NCBI RefSeq assembly: GCF_018100905.1
Contig: NZ_JAGJEG010000005.1
Coordinates: 62,001 to 126,000, forward strand
Source of the DNA: Pseudoalteromonas sp. MMG010
Lineage (GTDB): Bacteria; Pseudomonadota; Gammaproteobacteria; Enterobacterales; Alteromonadaceae
Length of the DNA: 64,000 nt
Direction: 5' to 3'
The position numbers and the translations under genes are program-made. Every line of letters starts with the position of its first letter. The stretch's first letter is position 1. This document shows positions 38,466 through 47,066 of this stretch, piece after piece. The notes under the pieces are model-generated. The model made no database searches. It saw only the letters and a list, made by a program, of their open reading frames with translations, and had not been told where the DNA came from.

Positions 38466-40172
38466 ATGATAAGCGTTGATGAAGTAATTGCAGCAAAGCT
38501 ACCACAACTTGAAAACTCGCCTAAACTAAAAGACTTTGTTAAAAAAGGATTAGGTTATTTATTACATGAACAAGAGTTTGTTGCTTTTGCCGATACCTAC
38601 CCTCATTTACAGGGGATTGAATTTGTTGAACAAGTATTAGATGAACTTAATTTTGATACTCGTTACAAGTCAAATCAGATGGAAAATATACCCAGTGAAG
38701 GTAAGTTAGTGATCGTGGCTAATCACCCTCTTGGCTCTGTTGATGCACTGGCATTAATTAAAGTGCTATCAAATGTGCGCCAAGATTTAAAAGTTGTTGC
38801 TAATCGCATGCTAATGTCAGTGACTGCTATGCATTCATTATTATTACCCGTTGATAACTTATCTGGTACAAGTAAAAAACAAGAATTATCAAATATTCAG
38901 CAACATTTAAAAAACGAAGGAGCACTGCTGATATTTCCGGCTGGTGAAGTGTCTCGCTTAAGCCCGACAGGAATTAAAGATTGTCAATGGAACAGTGGGT
39001 TTTTACGCATGGCTAAAAAATCAAACAGCCCGATATTACCGGTATTTATAAAAGCAAAAAACAGCCCTCTTTTTTATGGGACTTCAATGGTTTATAAACC
39101 ACTGGCCAGCTTATTATTAGTAAAGGAAATGTTTAAACAACGAAAAAAGTCACTTGAATTTGAAATTGGCGCTTCAATTCCTCCAGAATCCTATTTAATT
39201 GATAATCTTAAAGACAAAGAAATTGTTAATCTTATTAGAAAACAATTATATCGACTTTGCAGTAAAAAAAATCTCCCCCTTAAAACCCAAGCACCAATTG
39301 CGATAGCCGAAGGGAAAAAAGATTTAAAAAAAGCGATAGAAAATTGCCAATTATTAGGTGAAACTCAAGATGGCATGCATATATACTTGTATCAATACCA
39401 AGGGAGCTCGCCATTATTTAGAGAGCTGGGCCGCTTGCGAGAAATTGCATTTAGAGCAGTAGGCGAAGGAAGTGGCAAACGCCGTGATGTAGATAAATAT
39501 GATATGGATTACCAACATTTAGTACTTTGGGACCCCACTCAATTAGAACTTGTTGGCGCATACCGGTTAGCTTGTGCACAAGAAATCATAAATAAACATG
39601 GCCGCGAAGGTCTATACACAGATAGTTTATTTAGTTACACCCATAAAATGGATCCTTATTTTAATCAAGGGATTGAATTGGGCCGAAGTTTTGTGCAGCC
39701 GCAGTATTGGGGCCGAAAAAGCCTAGATTATTTATGGTATGGCATCGGTGCGTTTATTAAAAACTACCCTCAATATCGTTATTTGTTTGGTGCTGTGAGC
39801 GTATCAAATACTATGCCAAACCAAGCAAAAGCACTGCTAGTCTATTACTATCAACATTATTATCGCGCTAAACAAACTCTCGCCACCCCAAACAATGAGT
39901 TTAAACTCCCTCCCAAAGAAAGCACACTATGTACAAGCACTTTCCTTGGCAATAATTTAAAAGAAGACTTTGTTGAACTTAAACATGTTTTGGCTAATAT
40001 GAACGCACAAGTACCCACTTTATTTAAACAATATACTGAGTTGTGCAAGCCTGGCGGTGTTGAATTTCTAAGTTTTAGTATTGACCCTGAATTTAATAAT
40101 TGTATCGACGGTTTAGTCTTGGTCGATTTACACCGTGTCAAAGATAATAAAGCCAAGCGCTACCTGAGTTAA
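38466..40172 (+). CDS. olsF: bifunctional acyltransferase, probable ornithine-lipid synthase (OlsF-like)
   Basis: The 568-residue protein fuses two domains. Residues ~1-270 form a PlsC-type acyltransferase with NHPLGSVD (Asn86-Asp93) and FPAGEVSR. Residues ~300-560 form an OlsB/hemolysin-type GNAT domain with FRELGRLREIAFRAVGEG, ELVGAYRLA and the later ELGRSFVQPQYWGRKSL. OlsF proteins with this order make lyso-ornithine lipid and then acylate it a second time. The function is inferred from domain order. Amino-lipid synthesis would give a phosphate-free membrane lipid. Confidence 0.8.
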   Translation: MISVDEVIAAKLPQLENSPKLKDFVKKGLGYLLHEQEFVAFADTYPHLQGIEFVEQVLDELNFDTRYKSNQMENIPSEGKLVIVANHPLGSVDALALIKVLSNVRQDLKVVANRMLMSVTAMHSLLLPVDNLSGTSKKQELSNIQQHLKNEGALLIFPAGEVSRLSPTGIKDCQWNSGFLRMAKKSNSPILPVFIKAKNSPLFYGTSMVYKPLASLLLVKEMFKQRKKSLEFEIGASIPPESYLIDNLKDKEIVNLIRKQLYRLCSKKNLPLKTQAPIAIAEGKKDLKKAIENCQLLGETQDGMHIYLYQYQGSSPLFRELGRLREIAFRAVGEGSGKRRDVDKYDMDYQHLVLWDPTQLELVGAYRLACAQEIINKHGREGLYTDSLFSYTHKMDPYFNQGIELGRSFVQPQYWGRKSLDYLWYGIGAFIKNYPQYRYLFGAVSVSNTMPNQAKALLVYYYQHYYRAKQTLATPNNEFKLPPKESTLCTSTFLGNNLKEDFVELKHVLANMNAQVPTLFKQYTELCKPGGVEFLSFSIDPEFNNCIDGLVLVDLHRVKDNKAKRYLS

Positions 40173-40238
40173 ATTAGTGCTTGCGTGTAAACTCATAGGG
40201 CGTTAGCTTAATCATTTATTTATTAACTTTATAAGCTA

Positions 40239-40748
40239 ATGATTACTCTGCGCCCTTTTAAACACCTTGATATTTCAGACTTACAACGTATTTTAAACAA
40301 CGAAGTCGTCACTCAATATTTATCATCGAAAATTCCTTTTCCATACACTCAAAGCGATGCGAGTTGGTGGATCACTACAGGCTCTCAGCAAGGTTATATT
40401 AAAGCCATTGAACTTAATGATAAGTTAATAGGTTGTATTGGTATTATTCCTGGCGAATTTGAATATCAGTGCAATGGTGAAATAGGTTACTGGCTTGATC
40501 CTGCTTATTGGGGAAAAGGCATTATGAAAAGAGCAATTATTTCTATCACCAATGAGGTATTTACTCATACCTCATTGCAGCGAATAGAAGCGGCGGTATT
40601 TAGTGATAATATCAATTCGCAGCACGTATTAATAAAAGCGGGATTTAATCATGAAGCCACTTTAAAGCGTGCAATTTATAAAGCACCTTATTTTTATGAT
40701 AATCATATTTTTAGCTTGCTGCGCAGCACGACGCTAAGCAACTCATAA
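40239..40748 (+). CDS. GNAT acetyltransferase, RimJ/RimL type
   Basis: The 169-residue protein begins MITLRPFKHLDISDLQRILN and shows the acetyl-CoA-binding segment EIGYWLDPAYWGKGIMKRAI and the late VFSDNINSQHVLIKAGF block of the RimJ/RimL/SpeG-like GNAT group. The acceptor cannot be predicted. It follows the OlsF-like gene by 66 bp and may be co-transcribed. Confidence 0.85.
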   Translation: MITLRPFKHLDISDLQRILNNEVVTQYLSSKIPFPYTQSDASWWITTGSQQGYIKAIELNDKLIGCIGIIPGEFEYQCNGEIGYWLDPAYWGKGIMKRAIISITNEVFTHTSLQRIEAAVFSDNINSQHVLIKAGFNHEATLKRAIYKAPYFYDNHIFSLLRSTTLSNS

Positions 40749-40983
40749 AATAAGTCATAGCGATGTACAACGTACACTTAGTAAAAGTGATTAAATATTT
40801 ACAGTGTGAGCATACTAACGGTTTTTATTCGTGCTCAAAGCCATATAAATTAATAACAGTTAAACACTTATTGTTAAAATTAAATACTCATTTTGTATCG
40901 CTCAATCAGGTCCTTAGCAAGACAATTTTGCGACGATTCATTTCACAATTAGTCAACACATAATACGATAAAATACGTTAAAG

Positions 40984-40997
40984 TTAATCTATATCAA
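40984..40997. promoter_or_regulatory. FNR-like site upstream of ompW
   Basis: TTAATCTATATCAA matches TTGATNNNNATCAA with one mismatch, 114 bp upstream of ompW. E. coli ompW is a known FNR target, which raises plausibility. Confidence 0.45.
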
Positions 40998-41010
40998 TAA
41001 AATGATTTAC

Positions 41011-41034
41011 AACTTTCAAATATTTTTGAAAGTT
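41011..41034. repeat. perfect inverted repeat in the ompW upstream region
   Basis: AACTTTCAAA and TTTGAAAGTT are perfect 10-bp arms around TATT. No T run follows, so termination is unlikely. It may be an operator or, if transcribed, a leader hairpin, 77 bp before the ompW start. Confidence 0.6.
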
Positions 41035-41111
41035 TGATCTAACGCAGTTTTTCATATGAACTTTTAAACAATAATACATCCAATTACACAGTTATTGTTG
41101 GAGATACCTCT

Positions 41112-41765
41112 ATGAAAACCTCATTAAAAGTCGCTTTAATTAGTTCTTTATTAGCTTTAACACCTGTCGCTAACGCAGCCCTTAGCGTTAACGTCGGTGC
41201 TATTAATGTAAACCCAGATGATTCTAGCTCTGCAATAGATCAAAACTCAGCACTAGGCTTAAAAGGCAGCGATAATACTCAATTAGGCATAACTGTAGAT
41301 TATGCCTTTAATGAAAAATGGGTATTGGAATTAATCGCAGCAACGCCATTTAGCCATGATGTCCAAGGTAGTGGTGCAATAGAAGGCAATAATATTGCAA
41401 CGATCAAACAGTTACCGCCTTCTCTTATTGCGCAATACCATTTTTTAGATAGCAGTAATAAGCTACGTCCTTTTATCGGTGTTGGGGTAAATTACACAAC
41501 CTTTTTTGATGAACAGCCAACAGCCGCATTAAAATCGGTACTTGGCACTGATGATGTGACCGTTGAACTTGATGATTCGTTCGGTTTTGTCGCACAAGTA
41601 GGTGCAAATTATAAAATAGACTCGAATTGGGGATTGCATGCGATGGTATCATTGATGGATATAGATACTGATGCCACCGTGTATGCCAATGGCGAAAAAG
41701 CTCTCACATCAACGGTCGAACTAGATCCTGTTGTTGCGATGTTCGCAGTGAAATACAGCTTTTAA
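41112..41765 (+). CDS. ompW: OmpW family outer-membrane protein
   Basis: The 217-residue protein has a signal peptide (~1-22, cut after ANA) and an eight-strand OmpW barrel: GAINVNPDDSS, LGITVDYAFNEKWVLELIA, LPPSLIAQYHF, LRPFIGVGVNYTTFF, and a C-terminal strand ending VKYSF with the terminal Phe that BAM recognises. OmpW proteins form small channels for hydrophobic compounds. GGAG precedes the ATG at good spacing. Confidence 0.93.
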   Translation: MKTSLKVALISSLLALTPVANAALSVNVGAINVNPDDSSSAIDQNSALGLKGSDNTQLGITVDYAFNEKWVLELIAATPFSHDVQGSGAIEGNNIATIKQLPPSLIAQYHFLDSSNKLRPFIGVGVNYTTFFDEQPTAALKSVLGTDDVTVELDDSFGFVAQVGANYKIDSNWGLHAMVSLMDIDTDATVYANGEKALTSTVELDPVVAMFAVKYSF

Positions 41766-41786
41766 AAATAGTGTATAACTCATAAA

Positions 41787-41819
41787 AAAGCGTGTGTTAG
41801 TAATTAACACACGCTTTTA
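41787..41819. terminator. bidirectional terminator after ompW
   Basis: A 14-bp stem (41787-41800 with 41806-41819) has A-rich and T-rich ends and serves ompW and the convergent thioesterase-like gene. Confidence 0.87.
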
Positions 41820-41843
41820 TTTAATTAAAACAAACCGGTACTG

Positions 41844-42386
41844 TTAACTATTGGCCGGTAAGTTACTTCGTTTTTTTTGTTCTAGCATTGCTTTCCAATG
41901 CATCACTTCACTTGGCAAGCTAGGTGTTTCACCTTCATACCCTGCCACTTCAAGCATTTGCTTTACACTAATCACAGATTTTTTTGTCTTAAAAACACCT
42001 CTAACATAGGCAATCGCGTGTAAACCTCGCTCAGATTGAAATTTCTGCTCTATGTAAAAATACTTATGATCCCAACCTACTAAGCGTGTGCTAATGGTAA
42101 AGCGCTGTAATGGTTTAATATCACGAATATAAGTAATGGCTGTTGCATTCACAATAGGAAACCAGCGGCGTTTTATAATTGGCTGTAGCAGCCCTACTCG
42201 CTCAGTCATCCAAGTACGAGATAAATCCATCATCGCCAAATAACGAGAGTTGGTTAAATGCATATTTATATCGCAATCACTAGGTAATGCTTTGTATTCA
42301 ATATCAATAGTGTCTAATAAAGGTTGAAGCACTTTATTACGTTTAATTTTAAAAAATAACAAAATAAGACGAAAATATAAATTCAC
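41844..42386 (-). CDS. hotdog-fold acyl-CoA thioesterase-like protein (THEM6-like)
   Basis: The 180-residue protein has a hotdog thioesterase core: SDCDINMHLTNSRYLAMMDL, where the Asp/Asn region matches the 4HBT-type active-site segment, then KPLQRFTISTRLVGWDHKYF. It most resembles the THEM6/'thioesterase family protein' group. The substrate is unknown. An N-terminal hydrophobic stretch (FRLILLFF) could associate with the membrane. Confidence 0.78.
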   Translation of the reverse strand: MNLYFRLILLFFKIKRNKVLQPLLDTIDIEYKALPSDCDINMHLTNSRYLAMMDLSRTWMTERVGLLQPIIKRRWFPIVNATAITYIRDIKPLQRFTISTRLVGWDHKYFYIEQKFQSERGLHAIAYVRGVFKTKKSVISVKQMLEVAGYEGETPSLPSEVMHWKAMLEQKKRSNLPANS

Positions 42387-42491
42387 AGTGAGGGTCTTAG
42401 CAGTAATATTTCATTAAGTGTAACACGCCAACTTGCTTAGATAAAAACTCTGTTTTACTCTCATATTCCAAAATTATAAAAATAAGTCATT

Positions 42492-42986
42492 ATGAAATAT
42501 ATACTGCATTGTATTGTTACTATTGGTTTTTGTTTATTTAGCCATAACACTCTAGCCAGTTTTAATTTACCAGGAAAAGGTGTGATCACTTATCCTACTG
42601 GTATACAAAAGCAATTTAAATTTGGTTTTGCGTGGGATGAGCAAAGCAAACAATTTACTATTGCCGATAAAAGCTACAACATGTCACAACTGCCCGATTC
42701 TTACTCAGTTGCTATTACTTTATCAAAAGATGATAGTCAGGTTTGGGTACAAGAATTTAATAATGGGTTTATTGAGTCGTTTGAATGGCATATAGGTGAG
42801 CACACCGTTACCCTTAAAAAACAAAAATTTAATGAACCAGTAAAAGGAGATTACGTTATAAACTTAAATGAGCGCAGTTATTTTTTTACTCGAAGTAACG
42901 CAAGTATTGTGATTAATTTTGATAAACAGGGTATACAAAACATAGCAATTAACGGGGTAACGAAAAACATGGGAACTAAAAAATAG
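42492..42986 (+). CDS. hypothetical secreted protein
   Basis: The 164-residue protein has a signal peptide (~1-22, LASF junction) and a beta-rich mature part with many aromatic residues. No family or catalytic motif was recognised. It lies 13 bp from the convergent tyrR stop. It is probably periplasmic. Confidence 0.65.
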   Translation: MKYILHCIVTIGFCLFSHNTLASFNLPGKGVITYPTGIQKQFKFGFAWDEQSKQFTIADKSYNMSQLPDSYSVAITLSKDDSQVWVQEFNNGFIESFEWHIGEHTVTLKKQKFNEPVKGDYVINLNERSYFFTRSNASIVINFDKQGIQNIAINGVTKNMGTKK

Positions 42987-42999
42987 CTCCCTTAAAAGA

Positions 43000-44556
43000 T
43001 TAAACCTTTACTGTTTTTCTATTGATACCGTAATCTCGTAACTTGTTTGCCACCGCAGTATGACTGAGGCCTAATCGTTTTGATAATTGTCGTGAGCTTG
43101 GGTAAGCGGGGTATAATTTACGTAGTAACGTCGCTTCAAAACGCTTCATAGCTTGCTCTAATGACCCTTCAAAGTCAGATTCTAAATACCCTAAATCATG
43201 GGTAAATGTTGGTAACTGTAAATGTTCAACACATAATTGATCATCGTCCAATAATGAAACAGCTCGATAAATTGCATTCTCTAGCTGTCTAACATTCCCA
43301 GGCCAAGGGTATTGTTGTAAAAATGCTAAACACTGTGGAGATAAAGCAGGAGTTACATGCCCGTTTTGTTGTGCATATTTTTGAATAAAATGCTCAGCTA
43401 AAGGGCCTATATCGGCTTGCCTATCTCTTAGTGGCGCAATTTCAAGCGTTAGTACATTAATTCGGTAATACAAGTCTTCCCTAAATATCCCTTCTTGCAC
43501 CATCGCTGGTAAATCTTTTTGTGTTGCAGCAATTATCCGAACATTCACTTTAACTTCGTTTTCATCGCCGACTTTTCTAAATGTACCATCTTGTAAAAAA
43601 CGCAATAGTTTGGTTTGTAGTTGGGTAGACATTTCACCTACCTCATCTAAAAAAACCGTTCCCCCGTCTGCTTGCTCTAATACCCCCCGCTTTGGCGAGA
43701 TATTATCTTCATAACCGGCATAGCCAAATAATTCAGATTCAGCAACGTCATCAGGTAAAGACGCACAAGATAATGCAATAAAAGGTTTTACCGAGCGACT
43801 TGATGCATAATGGCACGCGCGGGCTAAAAGTTCTTTACCTGTGCCTGTTTCCCCAGTAATTAAAATAGGTGCTTCTAACTGTGACATTTTACGCGCTTCA
43901 CGCACCACTCGACGCATCGCGGTACTAAAATTATGAATCGTCGCAAAGCTTTCTTGGCCATAGCGTCTAAATGCACTCACCTGCTGCCCCAAACGGCTTT
44001 GCGATTTGATATTAATAACCGCACCGGCAAGCACGTCTCCTTCCCCCCCTTGAGGTACAGAAATAGGTAAAATATCAGCAATAAAGTCTTCCCCAGCAAC
44101 GTTTACCCGAGTGGTTTGCCCTAAAACCTCTTTACTTTCTAACCATCGAGTAAAGTTAAACCCTTTTAATAAATTATTAATATTATCGCCAAGCACTTCC
44201 TTATTAGTTAGTTGCAAATCACGACAAGCGGCATCATTACATAGCCTGACATACCCTTTGGCATCGATTGAAATAACCCCATCAGGGAGTGCACTTAATA
44301 GCGTATTAAGTTCATTATGTTCACGTTCAGAAGGTAAAAAAGGGGTCGTTCTAACATCTTCAACACCATCAATTAATCGAATAGATGGCATTATTTTTTG
44401 AAATTGTTCAAACTCAATTTCAGGGAAACTGACATACATCCGACTATTATGTGAATCAACCTCAATCCCTTTTAAATCGACTTGGTAATTTACTAATATA
44501 TTTAGTATTTCTTGAGCAATGCCAATTCTATCAGCACAATGAATGTCTAAACGCAT
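43000..44556 (-). CDS. tyrR: TyrR, aromatic amino acid regulator
   Basis: TyrR senses tyrosine, phenylalanine and tryptophan. The 518-residue protein has an N-terminal ACT domain (MRLDIHCADRIGIAQEIL), a PAS domain (~80-190), a central AAA module (LITGETGTGKELLARACHYA) and a C-terminal helix-turn-helix (GLSHTAVANKLRDYGI). The GAFTGA loop needed for sigma-54 contact is replaced by YAGYEDNIS-type sequence, as expected for TyrR, so it acts with sigma-70. The tyrA box at 1936-1955 is a likely target. Confidence 0.94.
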   Translation of the reverse strand: MRLDIHCADRIGIAQEILNILVNYQVDLKGIEVDSHNSRMYVSFPEIEFEQFQKIMPSIRLIDGVEDVRTTPFLPSEREHNELNTLLSALPDGVISIDAKGYVRLCNDAACRDLQLTNKEVLGDNINNLLKGFNFTRWLESKEVLGQTTRVNVAGEDFIADILPISVPQGGEGDVLAGAVINIKSQSRLGQQVSAFRRYGQESFATIHNFSTAMRRVVREARKMSQLEAPILITGETGTGKELLARACHYASSRSVKPFIALSCASLPDDVAESELFGYAGYEDNISPKRGVLEQADGGTVFLDEVGEMSTQLQTKLLRFLQDGTFRKVGDENEVKVNVRIIAATQKDLPAMVQEGIFREDLYYRINVLTLEIAPLRDRQADIGPLAEHFIQKYAQQNGHVTPALSPQCLAFLQQYPWPGNVRQLENAIYRAVSLLDDDQLCVEHLQLPTFTHDLGYLESDFEGSLEQAMKRFEATLLRKLYPAYPSSRQLSKRLGLSHTAVANKLRDYGINRKTVKV

Positions 44557-44828
44557 GTTATAACCAACTAAAGGAAATTATACCTCTGATAATACGCTAA
44601 CAATTAGTAAACCGTAAAGATTTTTGGACAAAATGTTATTGTCATAAAACACTAACTAATAAAAAATAATTAACTTAATTATAAAAAAAACATTATTACA
44701 TAACTCACTTCCTCCTTGATGAATATAAACAATAAGAAAGTATTATCTTTTCAAGTTGAATGTATTTATAATCAATTGTATGTAAAATGTTAAAACCCTG
44801 AATTTAATCATTAAAGGTGTTCGAATAA

Positions 44829-47045
44829 ATGAATTGTAAGAACGTTGTTATTTTTGTATTAGCTTACTCTTTGATTGGTTGTAACGTAGAAGACTCAACA
44901 GTTGTTAGTGAAACAGAATCACAAAAAACAAATGCCCAATTAAAAAGCGAACTAATCGCAACTTCATATTCAGGGACTATCACTATTAATAATGAATCGT
45001 TACAACCGGTTTCCGGAGTATCAATTCAGTTAGCTGATCAGCAATTTACAACAAATGAAAATGGGGTCGTTAATCTTAGTGATATTAGCTATGGAAATCA
45101 TAGTGTATTTATCGAAAGTAGCAGTTACCTTCCATATACGAGCACCCTATTAATAAATGACAATGCGTTTGCATATAATCTTACTATTCAAAGCAAGTCG
45201 AGTACTCAAAGCAGTCTATTGTTTGCAGGTGATACCATGTTCGGGCGTCGCTTTTTAGATCCATCTTTAACAACAATGACAACGGATATCCCTGATGTAG
45301 AAGACGCTTTAATACGACCTGCAACAGCAAGTGAAGATGCGCAAGCACTCACACACTATGTCTCCTCGTTTTTCCAAGCAGCTGATTTTGCATCGGTCAA
45401 TTTAGAGTCTCCAATCACAGATACCCCTCAAACCCTTCACCCGAGCAAAGAATTTAGCTTTTTTTCACTCTCTGATACCTTAAATGGTATTAAGTCTATT
45501 GGTGTTGATTATATAGCTCTTGGCAATAATCACGTATATGACTTTTTAGAAGATGGCTTAGAAGATACATTACTTGAAGTCGAGCAAGCTGATCTCGCTT
45601 ACAGTGGCGCAGGGGTAGATATTGCTAGTGCATATCAACCTGAATATATAGATGTGGGTACATTAAAACTGGGTTTATTTTCAGCAACATCAATTACTGG
45701 AATAGAACATGAAATTACCTATGTTACTGGTGAAAATAAAGGCGGAGCGGCTGATTTAACTGAGACTGCTTTGGTCGATGCATCCCTAGAGCAAGCAAAG
45801 CAAAGTAGTGACTTTGTAATTGCTCAAATGCATGGCGGCAATGAATACAGCTATGCGCCGACAAGCTATATTGAAGGGCGTTTTGAAGCACTATCACAGC
45901 AAAATACAGATTTATTGATTGCTCATCACCCTCATATTGCTCAAGGTTTTGCGGTATATAATAATGTCCCAGCTATTTTAGGTTTAGGGAACTTTGTTTT
46001 TGATCAAAATCGCCTTGAGACCCTGCTGGGTGTAGCGGTCATGACGACCGTCGATGCAGACACTAAAAGCATTGCAAATACATACGCTTATCCAATATAT
46101 ATTGAAGAATATCAACCTCGCTTTACACGGGGCTTTTTAAGCGATTATTTATTGCGTCGCTTAGCCGAACTGTCTGATGATAATATTACTTTGATACCTA
46201 AAGAGGGTTACGCAAAAGTATACTTTGAAAAAAATAAAGCCACAGTCAGCACTAATTCTGTAGAAATCACCTTGCAAAGTGATCAAACTTTAGTTGATTT
46301 ACGTAACTACGCACCAACAAGTAAAGCCTTTTTATCTAAAGTAGAATTAATTGAAGGAACAATCCCTAGTAATATAAAACTGGGACGAGACATGATGATT
46401 TTTGGTGATTTTGAAGATTGGGATAATGATAATGAGCAACTTGAGGTTGCACGTTGGGATCATAGCGCAGATAGTATTGCGCTATGTGTTAGCGATGTAC
46501 GTACAGGAGAACAAGCACTATGCTCTACTCGTACACAATTTTCTAACCAACCTTCATTCATTTCTTTTAAACAAACGATTCGTACCATGGAATTGCAAGA
46601 TGATGCAGGTAATGATGAAGTGTTTAAAGACTTTAGTTTACTCGGTTATAGTAAAGCCGATAACGCTGGTAAACTTGATGCTGAGATAGTGTATACAACC
46701 GCTGAAGATAACCTTGAATTTTCAACTCAATATGTAGATATCGAAAATGCAGGAACACATGACTGGCAAGCATTCCAACATGATTTTTCTCTTCCATCAG
46801 ATGAGACAACATTAGGCCCTGATTCACTTCCTCCGCGCGGAATAAAACTCGCTTTTCGTCATTTTTCACCTGAATCATCAGAGGGCACTTTAATGCTTGA
46901 TGATATCGCAATGATTTCATGGCAACAGCCTATTTCGCTTACCAATGAGCAATGGCAAACCGAAAAAATGCACGGTTTTGATTTTATGCATTTGCAATCT
47001 GATAGTACGGTTAAGTTACGCTTAACATTCAGTACATTAAATTAA
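44829..47045 (+). CDS. capA: CapA/PgsA-family lipoprotein of a polyamide (PGA-like) synthesis operon
   Basis: The 738-residue protein starts with a lipoprotein signal (LIGC, Cys18), then a carboxypeptidase-regulatory-like beta domain (~45-115). The CapA/PGA_cap metallophosphoesterase-like domain follows: FAGDTMFGRRF (~131), NLESPIT (191), LGNNHVYD (~231), MHGGNEYS (His335) and HHPHIAQGF (366-374). Residues ~520-738 are beta-rich and may be a jelly-roll binding module. CapA proteins are needed for PGA production or anchoring. It is the first gene of the operon, with AAAGGTG before the ATG. The lipid anchor replaces the transmembrane anchor of Bacillus PgsA. Confidence 0.88.
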   Translation: MNCKNVVIFVLAYSLIGCNVEDSTVVSETESQKTNAQLKSELIATSYSGTITINNESLQPVSGVSIQLADQQFTTNENGVVNLSDISYGNHSVFIESSSYLPYTSTLLINDNAFAYNLTIQSKSSTQSSLLFAGDTMFGRRFLDPSLTTMTTDIPDVEDALIRPATASEDAQALTHYVSSFFQAADFASVNLESPITDTPQTLHPSKEFSFFSLSDTLNGIKSIGVDYIALGNNHVYDFLEDGLEDTLLEVEQADLAYSGAGVDIASAYQPEYIDVGTLKLGLFSATSITGIEHEITYVTGENKGGAADLTETALVDASLEQAKQSSDFVIAQMHGGNEYSYAPTSYIEGRFEALSQQNTDLLIAHHPHIAQGFAVYNNVPAILGLGNFVFDQNRLETLLGVAVMTTVDADTKSIANTYAYPIYIEEYQPRFTRGFLSDYLLRRLAELSDDNITLIPKEGYAKVYFEKNKATVSTNSVEITLQSDQTLVDLRNYAPTSKAFLSKVELIEGTIPSNIKLGRDMMIFGDFEDWDNDNEQLEVARWDHSADSIALCVSDVRTGEQALCSTRTQFSNQPSFISFKQTIRTMELQDDAGNDEVFKDFSLLGYSKADNAGKLDAEIVYTTAEDNLEFSTQYVDIENAGTHDWQAFQHDFSLPSDETTLGPDSLPPRGIKLAFRHFSPESSEGTLMLDDIAMISWQQPISLTNEQWQTEKMHGFDFMHLQSDSTVKLRLTFSTLN

Positions 47046-47066
47046 AACCTTTTAGCGAGTAAAATA

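Larger units (their letters stand above)
40749..41111. other. 363-bp gap upstream of ompW
   Basis: It holds an FNR-like site (40984-40997) and a perfect 10-bp inverted repeat (41011-41034). A 66-codon plus-strand frame (40763-40963) lacks a ribosome binding site and recognisable features and was not called. Confidence 0.5.

Noticed and set aside
40763-40963. 66-codon plus-strand frame before ompW
   Set aside because: No Shine-Dalgarno, no motif, odd composition; treated as non-coding.
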